Shown in pieces: positions 24,994-33,788 of a stretch of DNA of 64,000 nt. How positions within the stretch are numbered: position 1 is the stretch's first letter; each line of letters starts with the position of its first letter. This DNA is from Clostridiales bacterium Firm_16 (GTDB taxonomy: Bacteria > Bacillota > Clostridia > Saccharofermentanales > Saccharofermentanaceae): the NCBI GenBank assembly GCA_001604185.1, contig LVAV01000054.1, forward strand, positions 124,001 to 188,000, given 5' to 3'. Position numbers and translations under genes: made by a program. The notes beneath the pieces were generated by a model that was not told where the DNA came from, did not search any database, and saw only the letters and a program-made list of their open reading frames with translations.

Positions 24994-26355
24994 GTGGATA
25001 CACCGATCTGTGATTTCGTTCAAAAGTATGTCGATCGCGGTGCGGTCCGTATGCACATGCCCGGCCATAAGGGCAAGGCGTCGGTGCAGAACGCTTACGA
25101 TATCACGGAGATCGCCGACGCGGGTTTCCTATACGACAGCAAGAACGAGGCGGACCACTGCATTGCCAGAAGTGAATCCAATGCCACAGAGCTTTTCGGG
25201 TGTAAGACGTATTATTCTACGGAAGGATCATCGCTTTGTATCCGGGCCATGCTGTATCTCTGCGCGATGCGCGGGGAGGGGCGGGTCGTGCTGGCGGCGA
25301 GAAATGCGCATCAGTCTTTCCTCTCGGCGGCGGCGCTTCTGGACCTGGATGTCCGGTGGATGTGGCCTTCGGACGAGCATCTTCTTTCCATGGATCTGAC
25401 TGCGGAGCAGGTAGAGCGTGCTCTGCTGGAACTGGATACCAAACCATGCTGTGTGTATATTACTTCCCCGGATTATCTGGGGCATATCCTGCCGGTCAAG
25501 GAGATCGCGGAGGTGTGCCATGCCCGGGGCATTCCGCTGGTGGTGGATAACGCCCACGGCGCCTATCTTCGTTTTCTGGATCCGTCTCTGCACCCCTGTG
25601 ATCTGGGCGCGGATCTCTGCTGTGACTCGGCCCACAAGACGTTACCCGTTCTCACTGGTGGAGCATATCTGCACGTTAGTGCTTTTGCCGGAGAAAACTC
25701 TTCGGCGATGAATTTCACGCCAGAAGAAGTGAAGAACGCCATGCTGCTTTTCGCCTCTACCAGCCCGTCCTGGCTGATCCTGCAGTCCCTGGACCGCGCC
25801 AATACGATCCTGGCTGACGACGCATGGAAAACGCGTCTTGCGGAGACTCTGCGGCAGACGAAAGTGACGAAAGCTTTGCTTCTGAAAAAGGGATATGAAG
25901 TTTTCGGGGAAGAGCCCTGTAAGATCACGATTCTCACCTGTGTCGGCAGTGCCGAAGTTGCGGGGATCGGCGATGTGTTCCGGAAGGAACCGGATCCGAT
26001 AGAAGTGGAATACGAAGGTCCGGATGCGGTGGTGCTGATGCCCTCGACGGAGACCACAGATAAAGAGTGGGAGATCCTGCGTAAGAAGATCTCCGCGCTG
26101 CCGGAAGGAATGCCGGGTGATGGTCAGCAGAAGTGGCACCTTCGTCCGGAACGCGTGATGTCGATCCGCGAAGCCTGTATGCGACCATTCGAGATCGTGC
26201 CGCTGGAGAAGGCTGAGGGCCGTACTGCCCACATGATGCCCTGCTCCTGCCCGCCGGGCGTCCAGATCGTCGTCTGCGGCGAAAAAATCGAGGCAGAAGT
26301 GATCTCCTGCCTCGATGCGTTCGGTTTTTCCCATTGTCACGTAGTCAAGAACTGA
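24994..26355 (+). CDS. Orn/Lys/Arg decarboxylase-family PLP enzyme
   Basis: 453 residues, GTG start eight bases after CAGGAGGG. The N-terminus MHMPGHKGK, the segment TEGSSLCIRAMLYL, the aspartate of LVVDNAHGAYLRF and the lysine of DSAHKTLPVLTGGAYLH are the hallmarks of fold-type I, group III decarboxylases (arginine, lysine or ornithine). The lysine in SAHKTL should bind pyridoxal phosphate. The protein is of the short type (about 450-490 residues, YaaO/SpeA-like), without the N-terminal wing domain of the inducible enzymes. The substrate cannot be told; polyamine synthesis is the likely pathway. It follows scfB on the same strand. Confidence 0.85.
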   Translation: MDTPICDFVQKYVDRGAVRMHMPGHKGKASVQNAYDITEIADAGFLYDSKNEADHCIARSESNATELFGCKTYYSTEGSSLCIRAMLYLCAMRGEGRVVLAARNAHQSFLSAAALLDLDVRWMWPSDEHLLSMDLTAEQVERALLELDTKPCCVYITSPDYLGHILPVKEIAEVCHARGIPLVVDNAHGAYLRFLDPSLHPCDLGADLCCDSAHKTLPVLTGGAYLHVSAFAGENSSAMNFTPEEVKNAMLLFASTSPSWLILQSLDRANTILADDAWKTRLAETLRQTKVTKALLLKKGYEVFGEEPCKITILTCVGSAEVAGIGDVFRKEPDPIEVEYEGPDAVVLMPSTETTDKEWEILRKKISALPEGMPGDGQQKWHLRPERVMSIREACMRPFEIVPLEKAEGRTAHMMPCSCPPGVQIVVCGEKIEAEVISCLDAFGFSHCHVVKN

Positions 26356-26415
26356 ATCCTTTCGATAACTTCGCAGTGCGTGCTGCGTAGTAACTTGACC
26401 AGAAAGAAATCAATC

Positions 26416-26646
26416 TTATCCTTCGCTGGTGCTGTTAACGATCTCGTTGCCGAAGCATGTGACCGTTACACCCTGCTTGGTAAACTCTGTATTATTGATC
26501 TTCTCATTGTAGACCGTAATCTCATAAACCAGCGACTTGTAGCACTTCGTGCCGTCGTTGCCGATCTTTGTGATCTTGTAAGGTACCAATGCTACAGCCA
26601 ATAACAGCAGGATTACAATGAACACAACAAATGTCTTTTTCTTCAT
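26416..26646 (-). CDS. small membrane or secreted protein, unknown
   Basis: 76 residues starting MKKKTFVVFIVILLLLAVAL: a basic end followed by one hydrophobic helix (residues 5-22) and a polar C-terminal part with two cysteines. It could be a signal-anchored small protein. The start is chosen over an upstream in-frame ATG because GGAAAGG lies just upstream and the hydrophobic segment then begins as a normal anchor. No family is recognised. It converges on the decarboxylase gene. Confidence 0.55.
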   Translation of the reverse strand: MKKKTFVVFIVILLLLAVALVPYKITKIGNDGTKCYKSLVYEITVYNEKINNTEFTKQGVTVTCFGNEIVNSTSEG

Positions 26647-26820
26647 GTTATTCCCAACCTTTCCTATACATACCATGGGCATTATACCATTCTTGACAGA
26701 AATCGAGAAGAAGGAAGGAAGATTTTTTTGAAAAATCAAATGCTTCGGTTTCTGGTGCTTTTCAAAAGGTGTGGATAAGGGGTAAGATTATCTTAGTATT
26801 TCGTTTGGGAGGAACGGGTT

Positions 26821-27852
26821 ATGCAGACTTTTCGTGAAAATATCTGGAAAGATGATGAATATAAATATGAGGCGGCCTACGGCTTCGTGCCGAATCTGAT
26901 GGCTTATCTCCACGACGGTGGTCCGAGCTCTGCCACGGATAGTGCTGCATCCGGCGATGGTTCTCCGGCCGGCGGCAGGCCTTGCATGATCGTTCTTCCG
27001 GGCGGCGGATATTGTATGGTAGTCCCGCCGGAGGGCGAAGTGGTGGCCAAAGAGTTCTACGAGCGGGGCATGAACTGCTTCGTTCTTACCTATACGACGG
27101 ATATCACGATGTCGGTCCCGCTGAAGACGCAGCCTATGGAGGATGTCTCCCGTGCCGTCCGCTATGTCCGTAAAAACGCTGCGCGTTTCGGTATTGATGC
27201 TTCAAAAATCGTGGTCTGCGGTTTCTCGGCTGCATCTCATGTGTGCGGTAGCCTCGGTGTGCATTTTAAGGATGTGAAGGATCCGGATCCGGAGCTGGAT
27301 GCCATCAGCAACAGACCGGACGGATTGATCCTCAGTTACCCGGTGATCACGACCGGGGAGTTTACGCATATCTACTCGATCCAGGCCCTGATTGGTAAAG
27401 AGCCGTCTGAGGCGGAGCTGGATTATTTCTCTCTGGAAAAGAATGTTACCTCGGATACGCCGCCGTGCTTTATCTGGCAGACCGTCGACGACGATCTGGT
27501 GCCGGTGGAGAACAGCATGATGTTTGCCGAGGCCTGCCGGAAGGCGGGGGTGCCGTATACGTATCACGCGTTCCCGTATGGCAACCATGGTTTGTCGGTG
27601 CATAATCTTGCGTCCCGTAAGGGTGAGTTCGGCGAGGAGTATACGATGGAGCAGGTCATGAAGGCCGTGGATGCAGTCCGCGAGGGAAAGGGCATTAATG
27701 TCTCGGAGCAGCGTCGCAATGAGTTGATCGAGCAGTTCTCCGCACCGCTGCTGCAGATGCCGGAGGGCTTCGTGGCGCCGGAGTTCAAGGACGTGGCCAT
27801 GTGGCCCGAGATGGCGCAGATCTGGATGGAGTCGCTGTGGAGCGCGAAGTGA
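26821..27852 (+). CDS. alpha/beta hydrolase (esterase/acetyl-xylan-esterase-like)
   Basis: 343 residues with a typical esterase core: an oxyanion-hole GGGYCMV motif (PGGGYCMVVPPEGE), the nucleophile elbow GFSAAS (G-x-S-x-A instead of GxSxG) and the probable acid and histidine in DDDLVP and GNHGLS. It resembles the endo-1,4-beta-xylanase/acetylesterase-like BD-FAE group. No signal peptide is seen, so it should act in the cytoplasm. The ATG follows GGGAGGAACGGGTT. It is a single gene; the substrate is unknown. Confidence 0.8.
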   Translation: MQTFRENIWKDDEYKYEAAYGFVPNLMAYLHDGGPSSATDSAASGDGSPAGGRPCMIVLPGGGYCMVVPPEGEVVAKEFYERGMNCFVLTYTTDITMSVPLKTQPMEDVSRAVRYVRKNAARFGIDASKIVVCGFSAASHVCGSLGVHFKDVKDPDPELDAISNRPDGLILSYPVITTGEFTHIYSIQALIGKEPSEAELDYFSLEKNVTSDTPPCFIWQTVDDDLVPVENSMMFAEACRKAGVPYTYHAFPYGNHGLSVHNLASRKGEFGEEYTMEQVMKAVDAVREGKGINVSEQRRNELIEQFSAPLLQMPEGFVAPEFKDVAMWPEMAQIWMESLWSAK

Positions 27853-27991
27853 TGCGTGCCCGATGACGCGGGTGCGATAAGCCACGCCGCGAGATCAGAT
27901 GTTATGCGATTTCATGCGCGCGGCGTGATGCCGGGCGCGTACGTCGTGCCGTGGATAACCGTTGTGTGATGACGCGCCGCCCGTGGGTGTG

Positions 27992-28783
27992 TCACATCAC
28001 GATCTGATATATGATTCCGTATAGTTCGCGAAGATAGTAGGAGGGGAGCAGCCACCAGGCGGTGGAAGCGCCCTTGCCGCCGCATGCCAGTCCCAGGTCA
28101 GAGGCGATCATCTGAGCGCGGAGCTCGTGCCAGGCATTGGTAACGATGATGGCGGTATCGCCGAGGTTCTCCTTCTCCATGATCTCCTTACTGAAAAGCA
28201 TATTCTCACGGGTGGAGGTGGAGCGGTCTTCCATATAAAGACGGCTGGCGTCGATGCCTTTCTTGATGAGTTCGTCGTAGATGCATTTGGCTTCGGAGAA
28301 CGCTTCGTCCGGGCCTTGCCCGCCGGAGGCGATGCAGTAGGCCTTCGGGTGTTCTGTCAGATATTCGTAGGCGGCGTCGATTCGGGCTTGAAGTAGAAGG
28401 CTGGGTGCGCCGTTTCGTACCTGGCAGCCCAGCACGATGACCACCGGTTCGCGATCAGATGCAGGGGCTTGGCGGTTGCTGTAGGCGCACATGAAAACGG
28501 TTTCTACCGCCACAGTGAGCAGCACCACGATTGCCAGGACCGCCATCATGGTGAGAGTTTTTTTGCCACCGCCACCGTGTTTCCAGATCTCTGCGATGCG
28601 GTGGTGGATGCGGGGCATGAAGAGTCCGTAGGCAATGGCTATCAGGCTCAGGATGATGGCCGTCAGGCTGCCGATGTTCCGGCTGGCGCCGGTCATGAAC
28701 AAAAGGGAGCAGTCGATGAGCAGAAGTATTGCTGCGACGACTAAGATGATGCGAATGATGATCTGCAAAACGTTGTGGTTCAT
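27992..28783 (-). CDS. YdcF/SanA-family membrane protein (DUF218)
   Basis: 263 residues. Three hydrophobic segments at about 8-30, 38-55 and 75-98 precede an extracellular DUF218 domain: VVIVLGCQVRNGAPSLLL, SGGQGPDEAFSEA, EDRSTSTRENMLFS and VTNAWHELRAQMIA. The family (YdcF, SanA, ElyC) is linked with envelope integrity and peptidoglycan/vancomycin tolerance; the reaction is unknown. AAGGA precedes the ATG. Confidence 0.85.
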   Translation of the reverse strand: MNHNVLQIIIRIILVVAAILLLIDCSLLFMTGASRNIGSLTAIILSLIAIAYGLFMPRIHHRIAEIWKHGGGGKKTLTMMAVLAIVVLLTVAVETVFMCAYSNRQAPASDREPVVIVLGCQVRNGAPSLLLQARIDAAYEYLTEHPKAYCIASGGQGPDEAFSEAKCIYDELIKKGIDASRLYMEDRSTSTRENMLFSKEIMEKENLGDTAIIVTNAWHELRAQMIASDLGLACGGKGASTAWWLLPSYYLRELYGIIYQIVM

Positions 28784-28944
28784 ATATCCTTACCGGGGCG
28801 CCCACCCGATGCCCCGTTCCTTCAGTGTGATTCTTTTACGATCTTCTTTTCCTCTTATCCGTTAATCCTATCACACTTTGGCGGAAAGAAGAAATGACGT
28901 GTTCGAGAGTGCGATGTGGAAGACTGCGCGAATTGGGGGACGAG

Positions 28945-28996
28945 AAAGACCGCCCTCAGGTAAATGGATCTTTCCCTGAGGACGGCCTTTCCGTCA
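28945..28996 (-). terminator. feo operon terminator
   Basis: CCGCCCTCAGG and CCTGAGGACGG form an inverted repeat around a 15-base loop with T runs on both sides. On the minus strand the stem is followed by TCTTTCTC, about 50-100 bases after the feoB stop. Confidence 0.7.
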
Positions 28997-29044
28997 ATCT
29001 ATGTATAGGAGGGGCAACTGCCGTAGGCAGTCGTTGGATGGTGA

Positions 29045-31516
29045 TCAGACCTTAACTTTAGTGGTGAGCTTGGTTGCTTCTTTATAAGGCTTGAAGAGCA
29101 TGTAGATGCCGAATACCAGGAGCGCAGCTGCGATGATCACACCGAAGATGTTGGCGGTGCCGTCGAAGAGACCGCCGAACTGGGTGATCATGAGGGAGAT
29201 AATGTAGGCAAAACCGCACTGATAACCGATGGCGAACCAGGTCCATTTGGCGCTGTTCATCTCTCGCTTGATGGCACCGATGGCGGCGAAGCAAGGTGCG
29301 CAGAGGAGGTTGAAGACCAAGAAGGAGAAGGCGGTAACGCCGGTGAAGGTGGCGGCCAGTGTGGCGTAGAGCGAAGTGTCTCCACCGCCGTAGAGGATGC
29401 CCATGGTACCTACGATGTTTTCTTTAGCTACAAGTCCGGTGATGGATGCCACTGCTGCCTGCCATTCGCCCCAGCCGAGAGGCTTGAAGAGGAAGGCCAG
29501 TGCAGAACCGATGACGGCCAGGAAGGAGGAGTCGATCTGGCTCTCATCCAGCATCTGGAAGGCGCCGTCTACGATTCCGAAATTCGATGTGAACCATACA
29601 AAGATCTGGGAAAGAAGGATGATGGTTCCGGCTTTTTTGATGAAGGACCAGCCACGCTCCCATGTGGAACGAAGTACGTTCTTGAGGGTCGGCAGGTGGT
29701 AGGCGGGAAGTTCCATAACGAATGGAGCCGGTTCGCCGGCGAACATTCTTGTCTTCTTAAGGATGATGCCGGAGATGATGATGGCGGCCATACCGATGAA
29801 GTATGCGGATACGGAAACCAGGGAGCGGGACCATCCGGAGCCGCCGAAGATCGCGCCCGCGATCATGGCGATGAAGGGAACTTTGGCACCGCAGGGAATG
29901 AAAGTCGTGGTAATGATCGTCATGCGACGGTCGCGTTCGTTCTCGATGGTACGGGAAGCCATGATGCCCGGGATACCGCAGCCGGTACCTACCAGCATCG
30001 GGATGAAGGACTTTCCGGAGAGACCGAATCTTCTGAAGATACGGTCAAGCACGAAGGCGATACGAGCCATGTAACCGCAGGCTTCCAAGATCGCAAGCAG
30101 GAAAAAGAGGACCAGCATCTGTGGTACGAAACCGAGGACGGCGCCGACACCGGCGATGATTCCGTCAATGACCAGGCTCTTGACCCAGTCGGCGGCGCCG
30201 ATCTTATCCAGTCCTTCTTCGGCCAGCACCGGAATACCCGGCACCCAGATACCGTATTCGGAGGGTTCGGGGAGGGTGCCGTACTTTTCCAGTGCATCAG
30301 CTACATCTTCTGCGGATGCTTCTTCTGTTGTAATCTCCAGAGTATCTTCGTCTTCGAGTTCGTACTCGATGCCGGTGTTCTCCGGAACGGCGGCTTTCAG
30401 GGCCATGACATGTTCATCGGAAAGGCCGTCGTCGCTATCCAGGGCTTCAGCCATTTCTTCGTTTCCGTATTCGCCGACCAGTGCGGCTACGATGGCATCT
30501 GTGTCGCCATAGTCTTCTTCGATCTCTGCGTATTCGGAATCACCGATTCCAAAGAGGTGGAATCCGTCGCCGAAAAGGTTATCGTTGGTCCAGTCGGTGG
30601 CGGAGGCGCCGATGGTCATCATGGCGATATAGTAAACAAGGAACATGATGGCAGCGAAGATCGGAAGGCCCAGCCAGCGGTTGGTAACGATCCGGTCGAT
30701 CTTGTCGGAAGTAGAAAGCTTGCCGGTTCTCTTTTTCTTCAGACAGCTCTTGATAACGGTGGCGATGTATACGTAGCGTTCATTGGTAATGATGGACTCT
30801 GCATCGTCGTCCAGTTCTTTTTCCGCGGCGGAGATATCTTCCTCAATATGTGCCATCTTGTCGGCGGGGATGTTCAGGGATTCAATGACTTTGTCATCGC
30901 GTTCGAAAAGCTTGATGGCGTACCATCTTTGCTGTTCTTCAGGCTTGTCATGCACGGCGGCTTCTTCAATGTGAGCGATGGCGTGCTCGACGGGGCCGGA
31001 GAAGGAGTGCTGCGGGATCGTCTTGGTGTTCTCTGCTGCATCGATTGCGGCTTCGGCGGCTTCCATGACGCCCTTGCCTTTCAGGGCGGAAATGGCGATG
31101 ACTTTGCATCCCAGCTGACGTCCCAGTTCTTCGAGATTGATCTGGTCGCCGTTTTTCTCAACGACGTCGATCATGTTGATGGCGACAACTACCGGAATGC
31201 CGAGCTCGGTGAGCTGTGTTGTCAGATACAGATTGCGTTCCAGATTGGAGCCGTCTACGATGTTCAGGATCGCGTTCGGGCGCTCCTGGATCAGGTAGTT
31301 TCGTGCGACGACTTCTTCAAGTGTATAAGGGGAGAGGGAGTAGATGCCCGGAAGGTCGGTGATCACGACACCATCGTGCTTCTTGAGCTTACCCTCTTTC
31401 TTTTCTACTGTTACACCCGGCCAGTTTCCTACGAACTGGTTAGCACCGGTCAATGCGTTGAATAATGTTGTTTTACCACTGTTCGGGTTACCCGCCAGGG
31501 CAATACGAATGTCCAT
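29045..31516 (-). CDS. feoB: ferrous iron transporter FeoB with acidic insertion
   Basis: 823 residues. The N-terminal G domain has GNPNSGKT (9-16), DLPG (54-57) and NMID (114-117), followed by a GDI-like helical domain and two Gate regions in the membrane part, including CGYMARIAF, GTGCGIPG and PCGAKVPF. FeoB takes up Fe2+ across the cytoplasmic membrane, gated by its GTPase. Between the first membrane helix (about 283-303) and the next region it carries an insertion of about 100 residues (320-425) very rich in Glu and Asp. Most Firmicute FeoB proteins have only a short loop there. It ends the feoA-feoA-feoB operon; the gap to the nearer feoA is 120 bases. Confidence 0.96.
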   Translation of the reverse strand: MDIRIALAGNPNSGKTTLFNALTGANQFVGNWPGVTVEKKEGKLKKHDGVVITDLPGIYSLSPYTLEEVVARNYLIQERPNAILNIVDGSNLERNLYLTTQLTELGIPVVVAINMIDVVEKNGDQINLEELGRQLGCKVIAISALKGKGVMEAAEAAIDAAENTKTIPQHSFSGPVEHAIAHIEEAAVHDKPEEQQRWYAIKLFERDDKVIESLNIPADKMAHIEEDISAAEKELDDDAESIITNERYVYIATVIKSCLKKKRTGKLSTSDKIDRIVTNRWLGLPIFAAIMFLVYYIAMMTIGASATDWTNDNLFGDGFHLFGIGDSEYAEIEEDYGDTDAIVAALVGEYGNEEMAEALDSDDGLSDEHVMALKAAVPENTGIEYELEDEDTLEITTEEASAEDVADALEKYGTLPEPSEYGIWVPGIPVLAEEGLDKIGAADWVKSLVIDGIIAGVGAVLGFVPQMLVLFFLLAILEACGYMARIAFVLDRIFRRFGLSGKSFIPMLVGTGCGIPGIMASRTIENERDRRMTIITTTFIPCGAKVPFIAMIAGAIFGGSGWSRSLVSVSAYFIGMAAIIISGIILKKTRMFAGEPAPFVMELPAYHLPTLKNVLRSTWERGWSFIKKAGTIILLSQIFVWFTSNFGIVDGAFQMLDESQIDSSFLAVIGSALAFLFKPLGWGEWQAAVASITGLVAKENIVGTMGILYGGGDTSLYATLAATFTGVTAFSFLVFNLLCAPCFAAIGAIKREMNSAKWTWFAIGYQCGFAYIISLMITQFGGLFDGTANIFGVIIAAALLVFGIYMLFKPYKEATKLTTKVKV

Positions 31517-31636
31517 TCGAGATTCCTCACTTTCTGCTTTTCAGGTAATGATTTGGTTTTTTGTTAAGGTGCGCGGTCGCGAGAGTGCGCGGCCTTGCGA
31601 TGCGAGATTGCGCGGATGCGAAGTGCACCTGCTGGC

Positions 31637-31855
31637 TTATTCGACTTCGATCATTTCCGCGTCGGCCTTGCGAAGGGAAAGCTCATAGCCACGAAGATTC
31701 AGTTCCATCGGATCGCCAAGCGGCGCGACTTTGCGAACAAAGATCTCCACTCCTTTGGTGATCCCCATGTCCATGATCCTGCGCTTCACCGGCCCTTCGC
31801 CGTGGATCTTCTTAACTGTGACTGTGTTCCCGACTTTGATTTCTTTAAGTGTCAT
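31637..31855 (-). CDS. feoA: FeoA domain protein (second of two)
   Basis: 72 residues beginning MTLKEIKVGNTVTVKKI, an SH3-like FeoA fold with RRIMDMGITKGVEIFV and PMELNLRGYELSLRK. The ATG sits behind GGAGGAGTTAT. FeoA is a small cytoplasmic partner needed for FeoB function. It lies between the first feoA-type gene and feoB. Confidence 0.93.
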   Translation of the reverse strand: MTLKEIKVGNTVTVKKIHGEGPVKRRIMDMGITKGVEIFVRKVAPLGDPMELNLRGYELSLRKADAEMIEVE

Positions 31856-31892
31856 ATAACTCCTCCTTTTACTTCCGTGTGTCAGATGGTTC

Positions 31893-32105
31893 TCACACCA
31901 TGATCTTTCTGGCCATCTCTTCACTGATGGCGACACGGGATTCCTTGATGTTAACGATGACGTTTCCCGCCAAAGTGTTCACGACGGTAACGCTTCCGCC
32001 GACTACAAATCCCAGGTCTTCAAGGTGCTTCTTGACGTCCGGACTTCCACCGACTTTCTTGATGATGTTTTCTTCACCGACTTTCGAGTAACAAAGCGGC
32101 ATCAT
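31893..32105 (-). CDS. feoA: FeoA domain protein (first of two)
   Basis: 70 residues (MMPLCYSKVGEENIIKKVGG...). HLEDLGFVVGGSVTVVN and VAISEEMARKIMV are the FeoA signature. It differs clearly from the second copy, so the pair is an old duplication, as in many Clostridia. The start follows GAGGGGGGACAA; ATG ATG offers two possible first codons. The promoter and three operator copies lie upstream. Confidence 0.92.
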   Translation of the reverse strand: MMPLCYSKVGEENIIKKVGGSPDVKKHLEDLGFVVGGSVTVVNTLAGNVIVNIKESRVAISEEMARKIMV

Positions 32106-32170
32106 TTGTCCCCCCTCTTTTCCGGCTGAATGCCAATGTTGCGTTTTGTTCTTTCCTTGTAAGCAGCGCA

Positions 32171-32317
32171 GTTAGCGCCCGCTAACTATCTACACGGGAA
32201 TTATCTTTCTTTTCAGGACGATTTTCAATAGTTCGCGTTGCCGAAATCACCGATGATGACGGATTTCGTGATATTGAACAAAAAGTTAGCCGATGCTAAC
32301 GGTTAGCATTGGCTAAT
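32171..32317 (-). promoter_or_regulatory. three-copy operator of the feo operon (DtxR/IdeR-like)
   Basis: GTTAGC-N4-GCTAAC occurs at 32171-32186, at 32285-32300 and, with GCTAAT, at 32302-32317. The last two are one base apart and together form a 31-base near-perfect palindrome (32286-32316). TTAG...CTAA half-sites with this spacing recall DtxR/IdeR-family metal repressor sites, which suits iron control of feo genes. This assignment is inference; no regulator gene is in the window. Confidence 0.65.
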
Positions 32318-32402
32318 CTGATGACAGGAGAAAGGATTGACGTTGAGGAGCAGGGTGGAAGGGAGGGGGAGTGTGTGTTTCTGACTGAAGGAAAAACACT
32401 GT

Positions 32403-32642
32403 TTCAGTCGTGAATGCGGGTTTGCCTGATTTCGACTGACATCTGGGCCCCCTGATTCAGTCGCAGATGCTGGTTGGCTCGATTTCGACTGAAGTCCGAG
32501 CGATATGTGTCAGTCGAGAACCCGAAATTATCCATTTTCGACTGAAAGTGGTATGCAATTCTTCAGTCGCGCAAGCATGTTTCCCCGAATTCGACTGACA
32601 TTCGCTCGTGATCACCTCCGAATCTCATCACTCTTTCAGTCG
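32403..32642. repeat. array of inverted repeats with an exact 53-base period
   Basis: TCAGTCG stands at 32404, 32457, 32510, 32563 and 32636; CGACTGA at 32433, 32486, 32539 and 32592. Steps are exactly 53 bases for four units, then 73. Each unit is TCAGTCG-N22-CGACTGA, so it can form a hairpin with a 7-base stem, usually extended by T/A pairs. The sequences between the arms are poorly conserved. Confidence 0.8.
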
Positions 32643-32894
32643 AATATTGTGATTGAGCAGATAATGACTGATAAGCCCTTGCTTTTTTGTTGGAATCATA
32701 GTTAAATGAATCTATTCTTCATCTTGAAGCTTTTGTTATTTTCCCAATTAAATGATGTATTGATTTCGTTGAAGTATCGGACAGCCGCTTGAATAAAGCA
32801 TGTCCTCGCTTGGCTTGTATTCCAGATCGCACGAAGCAGCGAACTTCGGCTAGATTTCAAGATGCAGAAAATACATCATTTGAGAGGAAGAACT

Positions 32895-33698
32895 ATGGAA
32901 GCATTGATTCAGCAACTAGAGCAGAGAGCAAACACATTGAAGAAAGTGATCGCGAAGATCGAGCAGGATCTGAGTCTAATGCCGGCCGGGCGATTGCGAC
33001 TTTCAAAGAAAAAAGAATTTGCTATGTATTATCAGATCGTCGAGAATAGAACTGGAGAAGAAAGGAAGTACCTCAACTCAGACAGCAAGCGGCTTATCCA
33101 GCAACTAGGCCAGAAGGATTATCTGAAGGAGCTTCTGGATGTCTCACGCCGTGAATTGAAATATATTGATGATCTTCTGCGTAGCAAGTCATTATTCAGT
33201 GCCAACCATGTATACGAGGGCCTGCACGATGCGCGCAAACGCATTGTTAATCCTCTCCTTGTCGACGACGACACGTTTGCGGAGATGTGGCAGCGCCAGC
33301 CCTACAAGCCGAACCCGGCCTACCCGGAGCATCTTATCTATGCCACCAAGCGGGGAGAGATGGTGCGTTCGAAGGTGGAGGCCATGATCGCGGATATGTA
33401 CTTTGATCTGGATATCCCGTACAAATACGACTTCCCGGTGAAGCTGTTTAACAATCAGGTGAAGTATATCGACTTCGCCCTGCTTCACAAGATCACGCGG
33501 AAACTCTATTTCCACGAGCATCTCGGCATGCTCGACAACCCCGGTTATTTCAAGGACAACATGCACAAGCTGGAACTGTATCGCCAGAGCGGGATCTACG
33601 TCGGCAAGAACCTGATCCTGACGCACGAGACAGAGGATCACCCGCTCAATTTGAACATTCTCCGCGAAAACACAAGGGAACTGTTCGGGTGTTTCTAA
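32895..33698 (+). CDS. PD-(D/E)XK nuclease-like protein, unknown
   Basis: 267 residues starting MEALIQQLEQRANTLKKVIA after GAGAGGAAG. Residues 1-100 are a coiled-coil-like helical region. From about 155 the pattern E162 (SKVEAMIADMYFDL), D193 (VKYIDFALLHK) and E208 (YFHEHLGML) fits a PD-(D/E)XK restriction-like fold, of the type with E-H-L in place of E-x-K; the ending TRELFGCF resembles related uncharacterised clostridial proteins. It should bind or cut nucleic acid, but activity is inferred only. It stands alone, between the palindromic array and the lipoprotein gene. Confidence 0.6.
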   Translation: MEALIQQLEQRANTLKKVIAKIEQDLSLMPAGRLRLSKKKEFAMYYQIVENRTGEERKYLNSDSKRLIQQLGQKDYLKELLDVSRRELKYIDDLLRSKSLFSANHVYEGLHDARKRIVNPLLVDDDTFAEMWQRQPYKPNPAYPEHLIYATKRGEMVRSKVEAMIADMYFDLDIPYKYDFPVKLFNNQVKYIDFALLHKITRKLYFHEHLGMLDNPGYFKDNMHKLELYRQSGIYVGKNLILTHETEDHPLNLNILRENTRELFGCF

Positions 33699-33788
33699 AC
33701 ATCCCTGGCAGTTCCCTTGATAAATGGCATTTTGTGTCGACCTGTCTTGGTAAATCGCGAAGCGCCGACTCAGTCCTTCTGCACGAAA

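Larger units (their letters stand above)
32106..32894. other. intergenic stretch with feo operators and a palindromic array
   Basis: No gene is supported in these 789 bases. The part next to feoA (32171-32317) has three copies of one palindrome and the middle (32403-32642) a 53-base tandem array, both listed. Bases 32643-32894 show nothing recognisable apart from the ribosome site of the next gene. Confidence 0.7.

Noticed and set aside
27853-27991. CACGCCGCG/CGCGGCGTG inverted repeat between convergent genes as terminator
   Set aside because: A 9-base stem exists, but no T run on either side and a long loop.
29696-31465. 589-codon frame opposite feoB
   Set aside because: It is a glycine/aspartate-rich shadow of a GC-biased gene.
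32403-32642. CRISPR array
   Set aside because: Only 7-8 base arms are conserved as inverted pairs; the 22 and 17-base inter-arm parts are not spacers between a constant repeat, and no cas genes are near.
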